Of a stretch of 64,000 nt of DNA, positions 52,702 to 61,059 are shown one piece after another. The stretch's first letter is position 1; every line of letters starts with the position of its first letter. The stretch is from Calothrix anomala FACHB-343 (GTDB taxonomy: Bacteria > Cyanobacteriota > Cyanobacteriia > Cyanobacteriales > Nostocaceae), in NCBI RefSeq assembly GCF_014696435.1, contig NZ_JACJQG010000015.1:91537-155536 (forward strand). Reading direction: 5' to 3'. Under the pieces are notes generated by a model, which saw nothing but the letters and a program-made list of their open reading frames with translations, had not been told where the DNA came from and did no database searches. A program made the position numbers and the translations under genes.

Positions 52702-53651
52702 GCAAAATTAGGACAGACGTTGCCAGGCGACGTATTGAGTCTTTTGAAAACCAAAACCGCTTCGGCAAAGCGCACCTATATTTGGCGTATCATGCGGCTT
52801 TTCCTTTAGCACTCACACCGGATTTGTTATATCGTTTATGGGCTAAATTCCAACGAGATATTCACGGCGAAATGTTAAATATTCCTTGGATAGCTGTAGC
52901 TGATTTACTACTTTCTAACTTGTGCGATGAAGTTGGATATGAACTTTATGAAATGGATTTAGCAGTGCGAAATTTGCTGTTGCAGCGATTGCAAGAAGAT
53001 AAAAACTTCGGTCAACAAAGGATAAATGAATTATCAGATTTTTTGCTTGCTTATGTCAGGCAGAAGCTTCAGAGTGATGATCCTGATACTTATGAATTTG
53101 CCCAGACTCAACGGTGGGTAGCTCTAGCATATACACAACCTAATCACGCAGATCGTGAACTAGCTTTAGCATTCTCAAAGTTAAATTTGCATGATAAATC
53201 TGAAATGGTGCGAATGGCTTTTTTAACAGAAACCTTTGCAGACCCATTGGCACAATTCCAACCCCTACTAATTTATGCTCATGGAATGGGAAAGTTTGCC
53301 CGTGGTAATTTGGATGTTGCAAAAGCTGTTATTAGTGAATTACTAGACAAAGAAAACCAGATACGAATTTTGGGAGTTAATTTGCCAATCCCCGAACAGT
53401 TAAAGGCTGATCGTAAAAAAGCCATAAAATTCATTCCACGAGCTTTATTAGCAGTATACATTGGTACGATTAGTCTCAGTCTTAGTATGAGCATTTATCA
53501 AATTTTAACCCCTTGCCCAGCAGGACAACAAAAAAATTTAGGTATTTTTTGTCAACAAGATACAAATAGTATTAGTAGGGGAGAAAGAACTTTTTATCCT
53601 CAAATTAAAAACAAAAACCGCGATCAAGGTATCGAAAAATTCAATTACTAG
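52698..53651 (+). CDS. Partner protein of the vWA gene, membrane segment near C-terminus, frameshifted
   Basis: A 317-residue protein not assigned to a named family. It is helical, with LYLAYHAAFPLALTPDLLYRLW near the N-terminus, and a membrane segment at about 250-270 (IPRALLAVYIGTISLSLSMSIY). It overlaps the vWA gene by 4 bp, so the two products probably work together. The frame ends at FNY, but another frame continues without stop from the same point (SITSYDATQAFIKTLFPY...) to 53847. Removing one A from the A run at about 53634-53638 would join the two. The gene is therefore frameshifted, or the base is a sequencing error. Confidence 0.65.
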   Translation: MSKIRTDVARRRIESFENQNRFGKAHLYLAYHAAFPLALTPDLLYRLWAKFQRDIHGEMLNIPWIAVADLLLSNLCDEVGYELYEMDLAVRNLLLQRLQEDKNFGQQRINELSDFLLAYVRQKLQSDDPDTYEFAQTQRWVALAYTQPNHADRELALAFSKLNLHDKSEMVRMAFLTETFADPLAQFQPLLIYAHGMGKFARGNLDVAKAVISELLDKENQIRILGVNLPIPEQLKADRKKAIKFIPRALLAVYIGTISLSLSMSIYQILTPCPAGQQKNLGIFCQQDTNSISRGERTFYPQIKNKNRDQGIEKFNY

Positions 53652-53847
53652 CTATGATGCTACACAAGCTTTTATCAAAACTCTATTTCCTTATCCTTCT
53701 CGACAAACGATTTTACAAAGATTAAAAGAAGTGAATGTTGCATCTACTGAAACATCAGGAGAGCCAATTCAGTTTAATCAAGGAGAGCGTCAGAGTAAAC
53801 CTGTTCTTGTAAAAATTGAGGGCGGAGATTTTGTTATGCTTGAGTGA
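53638..53847 (+). pseudogene. Frameshifted C-terminal remnant of the preceding gene
   Basis: In the frame shifted from the 52698 gene, about 70 codons are open: NSITSYDATQAFIKTLF, PSRQTILQRLKEVNVAS and finally LVKIEGGDFVMLE before TGA at 53845-53847. The end resembles the first strand of formylglycine-generating-enzyme-like domains (VxIxGGxFxMG), so a larger downstream domain may have been lost. This last point is inference. Confidence 0.55.
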
Positions 53848-53986
53848 GAGGAATTTAAGTGATTTTAATTGAAAAAAGTTCTGTAGACTCTTAATAGTCA
53901 TGGGGCGCAGCGACCACACATAACACACTACAAAATAGGGTATGATAAACCCAAAATGTAAATAAATCACATTAATTAACACAAGT

Positions 53987-54246
53987 GCGATCGCAATTCC
54001 CCACAAGTTGATCGAGTAAAACCAGCGATCGCTCTCAACCATCACATCAGCTTTTAGGCGATCGCACTTCCCCACAAGTTGATCGAGTAAAACAAGCGAT
54101 CGCTGTCAACAATCACATTCGCTTTTAGGCGATCGCACCTCCCCACAAGTTGATCGAGTCAAACAGGCGATCGCACTCAACCATCACATTCGCTTTTAGG
54201 CGATCGCACCTCTTCACAAGTTTAGCGAAGTAAAATAGGCGATCGC
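53987..54246. repeat. 71-bp tandem array with eight HIP1 sites
   Basis: Nearly four units with an exact 71-bp period (CCACAAGTTG at 54001, 54072, 54143 and, diverged, 54214). Each unit holds two GCGATCGC octamers in different contexts (GGCGATCGCACC and AGCGATCGCT). Internal sequence is shared between units, so there are no unique spacers. Confidence 0.92.
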
Positions 54247-54375
54247 TCTTTTGTGTAGTCAGGATAACTGATGCTGTAATAAAGATAGCTTGTTGTTTTC
54301 ATGAACACAATTGACTCAGTAATTCCTAATTTTCCGATACAATGAAGGGGGAATAATTAGCGGTCAGAAATAATT

Positions 54376-54666
54376 ATGACAATCAAGGAACAACTACTAC
54401 AAGAAATTGAATCCAGCCCCGATAATATTCTGGCTGAAACTCTAGATTTTTTACGCTTTCTAAAAACAAAAGAAACTGAAACTCAGCCTAAGCCAGAAGC
54501 TTCAACATCTCCTACTCACGCTAATACAAATTCTACAGGTCGCTCGCTTCTAGAACATCTAAAAACTATTGGTAAATGGGAAGGTGATGATTTAGAAGAG
54601 TGTCTGCGGCTAGTTTATGCTACTCGCGGCAAAGCAAAATTTGATTATGATAACCCTTTTGAATAA
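54376..54666 (+). CDS. Putative antitoxin (DUF2281-like)
   Basis: A 96-residue protein whose N-terminus (TIKEQLLQEIESSPDNILAETLDFLRFLKTK) is the DUF2281/VapB-like helix pattern seen in cyanobacterial antitoxins, followed by a flexible Thr/Ser/Pro linker and a C-terminal segment (WEGDDLEECLRLVYATRGKAKF) likely to bind the toxin. Its stop overlaps the ATG of the PIN-domain gene by one base (TAATG), the typical toxin-antitoxin arrangement. The DNA-binding part, if any, is not clear. Confidence 0.8.
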   Translation: MTIKEQLLQEIESSPDNILAETLDFLRFLKTKETETQPKPEASTSPTHANTNSTGRSLLEHLKTIGKWEGDDLEECLRLVYATRGKAKFDYDNPFE

Positions 54667-55109
54667 TGTACCTATTAGATACAAATCATTGTAGTGCTGC
54701 CATTCTAGGTGATGTGAATCTACTACGTCGCATTGCCGAATTAGAAAACAGCCTAATTACAACTTGTGTCATTGTTCAAGGTGAACTGGTAGATATGGCA
54801 GAACGTTCTCAACGCAGGGAAAGTAACTTAGATCTGATTCACCGCTTTCTTCAGGGTATATATATTTCCAGTATTAATGCATCTACTGCTACTATTTATG
54901 GTCAACTAAAAGCAGCTGTATTTAAGCAATTTGCACCCAAAGATAAAAACAAACAGAGAAAAACTAAAATCACTGATTTAGGTTTTGATGAAAACGACAT
55001 TTGGATCGCAGCTATTGCACTGCAAAATAATTTAACTGTTGTTTCTAGAGATAGTGATTTTTTGCGAATTCAACAGGTGAGAACATTTGCCCTAGAATCT
55101 TGGGTTTGA
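54666..55109 (+). CDS. PIN-domain ribonuclease toxin (VapC-like)
   Basis: A 147-residue PIN-domain protein. The four acidic residues of the active site are visible: Asp5 (YLLDTNHCS), Glu40 (VQGELVDMA), Asp in FDENDIWIAAIAL (near 110) and Asp in VVSRDSDFLRI (near 130). VapC toxins cleave tRNA or rRNA and are held inactive by the antitoxin encoded directly upstream. Length and motifs are intact, so the pair is probably functional. A caspase-like gene follows 13 bp later. Confidence 0.88.
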   Translation: MYLLDTNHCSAAILGDVNLLRRIAELENSLITTCVIVQGELVDMAERSQRRESNLDLIHRFLQGIYISSINASTATIYGQLKAAVFKQFAPKDKNKQRKTKITDLGFDENDIWIAAIALQNNLTVVSRDSDFLRIQQVRTFALESWV

Positions 55110-55122
55110 TAAAAAAATAAGT

Positions 55123-56166
55123 ATGACAAACGCAACTTTTAACAACGGTTATGCATTACTCATTGGCGTAGGTGCAGATTTACCTGTCACTGTCAAAGAT
55201 GCTACTGCTTTCAGAGATGTATTGATTGACCAGAACCGCGCCGCCTATCCAGCAACACAGGTGACACTGCTTACTGAAACTGCTGCTACTCGGCAAAATA
55301 TCCTCGCAGCTTTTGACGAAATTATTACCCAAGTCAATCAAAATCCTGATGCGACTGTCATTATTTACTACTCTGGACATGGGGGACGCATTAAACGCAC
55401 CAATGAATACTTCCTTGTACCTTATGGCTATGATCCTAGTCAACGCCCAAATACTGCGATATCAGGTTTAGAATTTACCCAAAAAATTGAAGCCATTACA
55501 GCGCGGAAGCTGGTGGTTTTGTTAGATTGCTGTCATGCTGGCGGTGTTCCGGCTTTGAAGGAATCAGGGGAGGTATTTGAGAAATCACCTTTACCACCAG
55601 AATTGTTGAATGTGCTGGGAACTGGAAGCGGTAAAGTGGTGGTTGCTTCTTCACGGGAAGATGAATATTCTTATACAGGTCAACCTTATAGTGCTTTTAC
55701 TGATTGCTTGCTGGAAGCTTTGCAAGGGAAAGCTGCATTTAATCAAGATGGCTATGCTCGGATTCTAGATATTTTAGTGTACTTGTTTGACCAAGTACCA
55801 AAAAGAGCTTCGGGGCCACAACACCCATTTGTCAACAAAGTGCTGGATTTAGGCGATAATTTTCCCCTGTGTTACTACGCTGGGGGAAGTAAATTTTTAC
55901 CTGGGGAAACTGCAACTATTGAAACTAGCCCAATTGCTCTAGGTTTAACTGCTGGACAACGCAGGCGATCGCAGCAGAAACTAGATATACTTCAAGCTGA
56001 ATGGAACAAGCGTACTGAGAAAGTGAAGCAGATGCGGGAAGCTTTAGCGATTGAAGCTGGTACAGCAGTGAAGTTTCAGTTAGAACAACAGCTACTTGAT
56101 GAAGAAGCGAAACTCGCTCATCTCAGCGATGAACTGGATCGCATTGAGTCATTTATCGAATCATAA
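55123..56166 (+). CDS. Caspase-like (C14/metacaspase) protease with C-terminal coiled coil
   Basis: 347 residues. The p20-like domain (about 1-240) has the catalytic His86 in YYSGHGG and Cys137 in LLDCCHAGG, with NGYALLIGVGADLP at the N-terminus and SREDEYSYTGQPYSAFTDCLLEAL near the substrate pocket; both catalytic residues are intact. After a linker, a charged helical domain (about 275-347, KLDILQAEWNKRTEKVKQM ... DELDRIESF) resembles the effector-associated adaptor segments that recruit such proteases in cyanobacterial conflict systems. It starts 13 bp after the PIN toxin gene and is probably in one transcript. No adaptor partner is seen nearby apart from the damaged vWA pair. Confidence 0.87.
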   Translation: MTNATFNNGYALLIGVGADLPVTVKDATAFRDVLIDQNRAAYPATQVTLLTETAATRQNILAAFDEIITQVNQNPDATVIIYYSGHGGRIKRTNEYFLVPYGYDPSQRPNTAISGLEFTQKIEAITARKLVVLLDCCHAGGVPALKESGEVFEKSPLPPELLNVLGTGSGKVVVASSREDEYSYTGQPYSAFTDCLLEALQGKAAFNQDGYARILDILVYLFDQVPKRASGPQHPFVNKVLDLGDNFPLCYYAGGSKFLPGETATIETSPIALGLTAGQRRRSQQKLDILQAEWNKRTEKVKQMREALAIEAGTAVKFQLEQQLLDEEAKLAHLSDELDRIESFIES

Positions 56167-56184
56167 GGCATTAAGTAAAAATAA

Positions 56185-56262
56185 GTAGTGCGAGCATCTT
56201 GCTCGCGCGGGCAAGACTTCGGCGTGAGCGCTCAGTCGAACGCTGCTCGCACTAGAAATATT
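56185..56262. repeat. Palindromic repeat (GCGAGCATCTTGCTCGC type)
   Basis: Nested inverted repeats with outer arms AGTGCGAG and CTCGCACT and an inner GCGAGC/GCTCGC pair, about 20 bp after the caspase gene; possibly acting as its transcription end. Confidence 0.6.
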
Positions 56263-56357
56263 AAATTGTTCAACTTATTTTTACACGACTCCTAAACACT
56301 CAAATGCTCGTTGTATTTAGAGTTAAAAGATTGGCTCTGATTTTTATTTTCACAAAG

Positions 56358-56494
56358 TTAGGACTTACGCACCGAACACAAAAACCCTCACAAGGGTGGT
56401 CAAAAGTCAATGGTCAAAATTCACGTTTTTGGACTATGGACTATTGATCATTGACAAAAAGCATGAAAAATATATGACACTGCGTAAGTCCTAA
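56358..56494. mobile_element. MITE with TTAGGACTTACGCA ends
   Basis: 137-bp element with perfect 14-bp terminal inverted repeats TTAGGACTTACGCA (56358-56371) and TGCGTAAGTCCTAA (56481-56494). The interior has a CCCTCACAAGGGT hairpin and TCAATGG/ACTATTG heptad-like sequence. No ORF. These ends are frequent in Nostocales genomes. Confidence 0.88.
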
Positions 56495-56588
56495 AAGTGA
56501 CAAAACATGCTTAAAAGCGATCGCTTCACACCCCAAACGGCATATATAGCGTAGACACTGCCTGTAAGCGATTGAATAGCAGTTTGGG

Positions 56589-58433
56589 CTAATTTTGCGG
56601 ATTCACTGGATTATTATCGCTTGATGAACTCGGTGGTATTTGTTCAATGGGAATCAACGCTTCCATCACGGCTTTAACAATTGGTGCAGCGACGGTAGAA
56701 CCGTAGGCATTTTCTCCTTTTGGCTCATCTACTAATGCCAAAACAACATAGCGGGGAGATTCTACAGGTAAAATCCCGACAAAGCTGGTAATTCTAGCAC
56801 CAGCTAAATAACCGCCGGAGGCACTAGCTTTTTGTGCTGTACCTGTTTTCCCACCAATTCGGTAGTTGGGGATTTGTGCTACCTTACCAGTACCCTCAGC
56901 AACTACAGATTCCATCATTTCAACTACCCGTTGGGTTGTAGCTGGTGAGAAAATTTGGCGCGGCATCGGACGATTTGGTACATAATGCATCTGTCCTTTA
57001 CTATCAACTAACCCACGGATGACATGGGGAGTGACTAATTTACCGCCATTGGCTAAAGCTCCGTGCATTTGTACTAATTGCAAGGGTGTTAAAGAAAAGC
57101 CTTGCCCAAAAGAGGTAGTCGCAGGTTCAATGGGTGAAGAAATGAATTCTTCTTGACTTTTTAAGCGACTGCCGACTTCAAAAGGTAAATCTGTATCCGA
57201 GGTTTGTCCTAACCCTAAACGTTCCAGCCAATTGTAATAGACATTGGGCTGCAATCTTTGGATGATTTGCACCATGCCAATATTGCTGGAATGTTGGAGA
57301 ATTTGAGCAATGTTGATTTGCCCGTAACTTTTGTTTTGCGCATTTTTGATAATGCGATCGGCTACTGCAATAGAACCAGGATCGTTAAATACATCATCTG
57401 GTCTAATTACACCATTTTCCAGAGCGATCGCTACATTTAAAGGCTTAAATGTCGAGCCTGGTTCGTAAAGATCGGCGACAGTCCAGTTTTTAAACAGTTC
57501 GATTTTCGCTTTAGAATACTGATTTGGATCGTAAGTTGGTTGAGAAACTAAAGCAAGTATTGAGCCATCCATTGCATCCATCACAATGACTCCACCTCGT
57601 TTTGCACCAAACTTTTCCATCTGTTGCTTGAGTGCAGAACGAGCAGCCCGTTGCAGGCGGCTATCAAGAGTTAATTGTAATTGCAAGTCATCAAAATGCA
57701 AAAACCCTTCCGGTGCATTATTAGGCATCAATGCGCCATTACCAGATCGACTTAATCGCACCGTTTGTACAGGACGTTCTAATAACTTCTCTTGACTATA
57801 TTCCACCCCCGCCTGACCGCGACGGTCAAGATTGACGTAACCTACCACATCAGCTGCTAAGTCTTCTTGTGGGTAAAAACGCGAATATTTTTGTGTAAAT
57901 TCAAACCCATTTAGCCTTAAGGCGATAAAGCGATCGGCGATTTCTTCCGGCAATGCTGCGGCTAATGTAATGCCACTTTTTTTACTGTCAAATATTTTAA
58001 CTAATTCATCAGCATCTTTATTTATTACTGGAGCTATGAGTTTAGCGATTTCTTTATTAGATTTATCAAACAGCTTGGGATGGGCAAAGACAGTATATAC
58101 AGGACGGTCAATTGCCAATACATTATTACTGCGATCGATTACCGGACGACGGGGCATAAAAGGCCTAAGATTTACCATTTGCTGGTTTCTCGCCCTTTCC
58201 GTTAGCTTTGCGCCCTGCAAGATTTGTAATTGATACAAATTAATCGCCAACCCCAAACCGGCAGCAATTAGTACACCCCATGTGATGAACAGTCGAGTTC
58301 TGCTATTGCCTAGCTTTTCTTGATTATTAGTCGTCGAGTTTTCTGGTAAACTCTGCTTAGAAAATTGCCTCCGCCTCGTAAAATCTGAATGGCGAAAATT
58401 TTTAAATCTACTTTTAGTTGGTGACTTACGCAT
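56589..58433 (-). CDS. ftsI: Peptidoglycan DD-transpeptidase FtsI (PBP2b/PBP3 class)
   Basis: A 614-residue class B penicillin-binding protein that cross-links septal peptidoglycan in the divisome. A basic cytoplasmic N-terminus, one membrane anchor (about 48-68, LFITWGVLIAAGLGLAINLYQL), the dimerisation domain with RGVI-like RPVIDRSNNVLA, and the transpeptidase domain with SxxK in EPGSTFKPLN, SxN in HSSNIGMVQ and KTGT in IGGKTGTAQK are all intact. The gene upstream on the same strand encodes a membrane/coiled-coil protein in the position of FtsL. Confidence 0.93.
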   Translation of the reverse strand: MRKSPTKSRFKNFRHSDFTRRRQFSKQSLPENSTTNNQEKLGNSRTRLFITWGVLIAAGLGLAINLYQLQILQGAKLTERARNQQMVNLRPFMPRRPVIDRSNNVLAIDRPVYTVFAHPKLFDKSNKEIAKLIAPVINKDADELVKIFDSKKSGITLAAALPEEIADRFIALRLNGFEFTQKYSRFYPQEDLAADVVGYVNLDRRGQAGVEYSQEKLLERPVQTVRLSRSGNGALMPNNAPEGFLHFDDLQLQLTLDSRLQRAARSALKQQMEKFGAKRGGVIVMDAMDGSILALVSQPTYDPNQYSKAKIELFKNWTVADLYEPGSTFKPLNVAIALENGVIRPDDVFNDPGSIAVADRIIKNAQNKSYGQINIAQILQHSSNIGMVQIIQRLQPNVYYNWLERLGLGQTSDTDLPFEVGSRLKSQEEFISSPIEPATTSFGQGFSLTPLQLVQMHGALANGGKLVTPHVIRGLVDSKGQMHYVPNRPMPRQIFSPATTQRVVEMMESVVAEGTGKVAQIPNYRIGGKTGTAQKASASGGYLAGARITSFVGILPVESPRYVVLALVDEPKGENAYGSTVAAPIVKAVMEALIPIEQIPPSSSSDNNPVNPQN

Positions 58434-58440
58434 TGGGTTT

Positions 58441-58560
58441 GTCCATTGTCAATAGTCAATAGTCCAGAGTCAATAGTCCAGAGTCAATAGTCCAGAGTCT
58501 AAAGTCAATTTAATCTTGACCATTGACCATTGACCATTGACCATTGACCATTGACTCTTA
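58441..58560. repeat. Heptad tracts between the FtsL-like gene and ftsI
   Basis: TCAATAG/TCCAGAG heptads and TTGACCA heptads fill most of the 130 bp between the two division genes. The spacer is thus repeat-made, unlike the tight spacing usual in division operons. Confidence 0.85.
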
Positions 58561-58563
58561 ACC

Positions 58564-59256
58564 TTAATACCCCAAGGGTGAAGAAATTGGTTGTTGTGTC
58601 TCTTGGTTGGGTGTTGTCTGATCTGGTGGGGAATTAGGACTATGAGATGCTGGGGGCAGAAAAATCGTGCGGGATGGAGTTGGTAGGGCTAATCCGGCTG
58701 TTGGTTGTTCTGCTTCTTCAGCCATTTTGTTGGTGAGTGCAGCATTAGTTGTAGTCAACTGTCGTTCGTGACGTTGTAAATTTTGTAATTGACGGTATCC
58801 CCGACTCCAAACATCCTGAGAATAAACTGTCCAGCCATAAACTACTAGGGTGGCTGCGACTAATAAAAATGCAACAACTGAAGAATAACGATGAACTGTA
58901 TAAAAACGTAATAACCATACAGGTAAATTTCCGCGATCGCTATTCACGGGAAACTTCAAAAAGCCTAATTTCTGGCTTTTCTGCCCAGAATTAGCTTTTT
59001 CGGGGAAATTGGCAGATGATTTACCCGATCGCTCTTTTGGGTGGATAACAGATCCATTTTTTGCCGAAACAGATAACTTTGGCGATGAACGCCGTTGTCT
59101 GCTAGTCGTGACTGGTAAAGATTCAACAGCAGGTGTAGAGGCTGGTGTGGCTGAATTTCGATTTGGCGATCGCCTTTTCCCTAAAGATAGGGTAGGTTCT
59201 CGTCGAAACCAATTATTACTCGATACAGAAACAGCTGATTTGCGAGCCGCAGGCAT
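58564..59256 (-). CDS. FtsL-like bitopic protein upstream of ftsI
   Basis: A 230-residue protein: a long, basic, Ser-rich cytoplasmic region (1-120), one membrane segment (about 126-147, VVAFLLVAATLVVYGWTVYS), then a short coiled coil (DVWSRGYRQLQNLQRHERQLTTTNAAL) and a Pro/Ser-rich tail. This is the layout of FtsL/DivIC divisome proteins, and the gene directly precedes ftsI, where FtsL is encoded in many bacteria. Sequence alone is not diagnostic, because FtsL evolves fast. The very long cytoplasmic region is unusual for bacterial FtsL but occurs in cyanobacterial proteins. Confidence 0.65.
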   Translation of the reverse strand: MPAARKSAVSVSSNNWFRREPTLSLGKRRSPNRNSATPASTPAVESLPVTTSRQRRSSPKLSVSAKNGSVIHPKERSGKSSANFPEKANSGQKSQKLGFLKFPVNSDRGNLPVWLLRFYTVHRYSSVVAFLLVAATLVVYGWTVYSQDVWSRGYRQLQNLQRHERQLTTTNAALTNKMAEEAEQPTAGLALPTPSRTIFLPPASHSPNSPPDQTTPNQETQQPISSPLGY

Positions 59257-59649
59257 AATTTTTTGGAGATATGGAAAAACTAGATTGTATATTGCTTGTC
59301 CGGGTTTGTTTAGGTGGAAATCGCTCCCGAATGCGATCGGCGCAAATAATACCCTAAACTCATTTTCAATATTCTGCTAGGTAGCTGCCCCAATGTTTGC
59401 ATCCCTTAAATATGGCGATGCTTGCTGATTGCAAACTGCAATTGGACAACTTGACCTTTGGGCATTGTCTCTAAAGTATGGCAATGCTCTCAAGAAAGCT
59501 ACAAGTGTCCGCGAAAACATCACGATTTTTGGTATGATAGCTCGCTTTGCGCTAAAGTTACAGATTTTAACTAGGTGTTAAGCTTTGACTGTCTTGGCTA
59601 TCTGCTTTCACCGATATCTAGATAATTCTTTTGCCAAAGTTTTAACTAA

Positions 59650-60050
59650 CACTGCGGGAAGTCCCCAGGTTCCGTGAACTACACCTGGGGATGAAAGCAG
59701 GGCAACAACGAAGACCGCAACGAACTAAATCAACCGCTCTTTGATGTGTGAGGCGGGTGTCTTTTGGAATTGCCAAATATTTTATCTGATTGCTTTACTG
59801 AGAATTACATATGGAAACGCAGCGATAAATATAAGAGCAGAAGGTATCAGAATGCTTGCATTGAGCGAAGCCGAAATGCTAAAGGCGGAAGGTGACGCTC
59901 CTTCGTCGCTAACGCTTCGCTATCAGCCGTCTCTGCTGTAGGAGGGGAGGTAAGACCGAAACTAGGGCGAAAGTCCAAGTTACGGCACTCGCCTGTGAGT
60001 ACAGAAGCTCAGGGTTAGCCAACGCGAAACCCTGAGTAGTTCACGAAAAA
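59650..60050 (+). ncRNA. Structured RNA resembling HEARO/omega RNA, without a nuclease gene
   Basis: Directly visible pairings: a 9-bp stem TCCCCAGGT (59662-59670) with ACCTGGGGA (59683-59691); its loop sequence CGTGAAC (59673-59679) is perfectly complementary to GTTCACG at 60039-60045, giving a 360-nt long-range pseudoknot; a 9-bp stem CTCAGGGTT (60008-60016) with AACCCTGAG (60028-60036) just before that partner; and AGCAGA/TCTGCT (59836-59841 with 59932-59937). The phrases GGGCAACAACGAAGACCGC and GGGCGAAAGTCCAAG remind me of HEARO, the RNA of IscB-type elements, but this is from memory. No IscB ORF lies downstream. An AGCGAAGC...GCTTCGCT repeat (59864-59921) seems inserted in the variable stem. 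Confidence 0.55.
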
Positions 60051-60168
60051 ATCTTTTCCATTAATTTGAATATATATCTCTCAAAGTATTTTAAAAAAAA
60101 GCAATAAATAGGGTATCTTATTCATCAGGCGAAAATTTGTTATTGCCACAATTGGTGAAAGAGGAGTT

Positions 60169-60423
60169 ATGAAAACAAAAATCTTCGGTTTGGCTCTCGC
60201 TTTAAGTCTGGCTACATTTCTCGGTGCTTGTGAAGGCGGTGGTGAACCTGGTGGTACTGGTAGCAGTCCAGCCAGCAGCCCAGCTGCTACAGGCGAACCC
60301 AGTGACTCTGGTTCTACTAAAACCCCTGCTTCTCCTGCTGCTACCACTTCTCCTGGTGGTACTACTAAAACTTCTCCTGCTGCTAGCCCTGCTGCTAGCC
60401 CTGCTGCTACAAAGTCACCCTAA
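60169..60423 (+). CDS. Small Ala/Pro/Ser/Thr-rich lipoprotein
   Basis: An 84-residue exported protein. The signal sequence MKTKIFGLALALSLATFLGAC ends in a clear lipobox (LGAC, Cys21). The mature part has no fold signature: Gly-rich (EGGGEPGGTG), then repeats of SPAA and TKT. It is probably a lipid-anchored surface or periplasmic spacer protein. A strong GAGGAG ribosome-binding site lies 4-9 nt upstream. The repetitive codons (CCTGCTGCTAG) make length change likely. Downstream lies a strong intrinsic terminator at 60567. Confidence 0.85.
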   Translation: MKTKIFGLALALSLATFLGACEGGGEPGGTGSSPASSPAATGEPSDSGSTKTPASPAATTSPGGTTKTSPAASPAASPAATKSP

Positions 60424-60566
60424 TAGTATATTTAGGTTTAGTAACTACATTCCTCACCATTATCCTGAGAGTAGGTTGGTGGGGATATAAGGTTACCCAA
60501 GTTCTGGTGTTGCTCAATGCAAATTGAGGGTGCTTAAGTACCTGTTTAATCCAATCAGCAAGAAAG

Positions 60567-60610
60567 AGGACACTGGTGAAGAAGCAAAGACTGCTACCAA
60601 GTGTCCTTTT
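60567..60610 (+). terminator. Intrinsic terminator
   Basis: Stem AGGACACTGGT / ACC-AAGTGTCCT (60567-60577 with 60596-60607, one unpaired A) followed by TTTT. It lies about 145 bp after the lipoprotein stop. Confidence 0.7.
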
Positions 60611-60735
60611 GCTGCGATCGCATCACAATATCTCATTAAAAAAATTTATTTTTGAGCTTTCTTGGCTTTGGTCGGCAGTTAGTAGCCTTAAGCTTAGTTT
60701 ATGGCAATCTGGACTCAGAACTTAAAAGGATACCG

Positions 60736-61050
60736 ATGAAGCGGACAAGATTTTTGGTTTTGAGCATCAGCATCAGCATTGTATTGTGGTTGAACAGCCA
60801 TTTAACAACAGTGGTGAGGGCGTTACCACCACCAGAGGATATTCCCGAAGAAATCCTCCGTACAGAGATAATACTTGCAGCGCGATCGCCTATTGATGGT
60901 AAGCCTCTAACTGCTGCAGAATATGCACAATTGCAAGAAAATTTGCAAGTCAGCCCACCGCCCAAACTAGATCCCCGAATCCGGGATCAGATTTTCTTAT
61001 TACGCATCCGGAAAGCTTTGCTGCAATTCTTCCCATTTTTAGGAATTTGA
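60736..61050 (+). CDS. Small secreted protein of unknown function
   Basis: A 104-residue protein with a Sec-type signal peptide (MKRTRFLVLSISISIVLWLNSH, cleavage likely after TVVRA) and a mature part of about 75 residues starting LPPPEDIPEEILRTEII. It contains a helix with AARSPIDGKPLTAAEYAQLQ and a basic C-terminal helix (RDQIFLLRIRKALLQFFPFL). Not a named family that I know. The open frame extends upstream to 60652, but the ATG at 60736, preceded by AAAGGA, begins the signal peptide and is chosen. Confidence 0.75.
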   Translation: MKRTRFLVLSISISIVLWLNSHLTTVVRALPPPEDIPEEILRTEIILAARSPIDGKPLTAAEYAQLQENLQVSPPPKLDPRIRDQIFLLRIRKALLQFFPFLGI

Positions 61051-61059
61051 GCGATTGGT

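Noticed and set aside
60224-60490. Leu-rich ORF overlapping the lipoprotein gene
   Set aside because: It is a shadow frame of the CTGCTG-rich codons; the lipoprotein frame has a lipobox and a strong ribosome-binding site.
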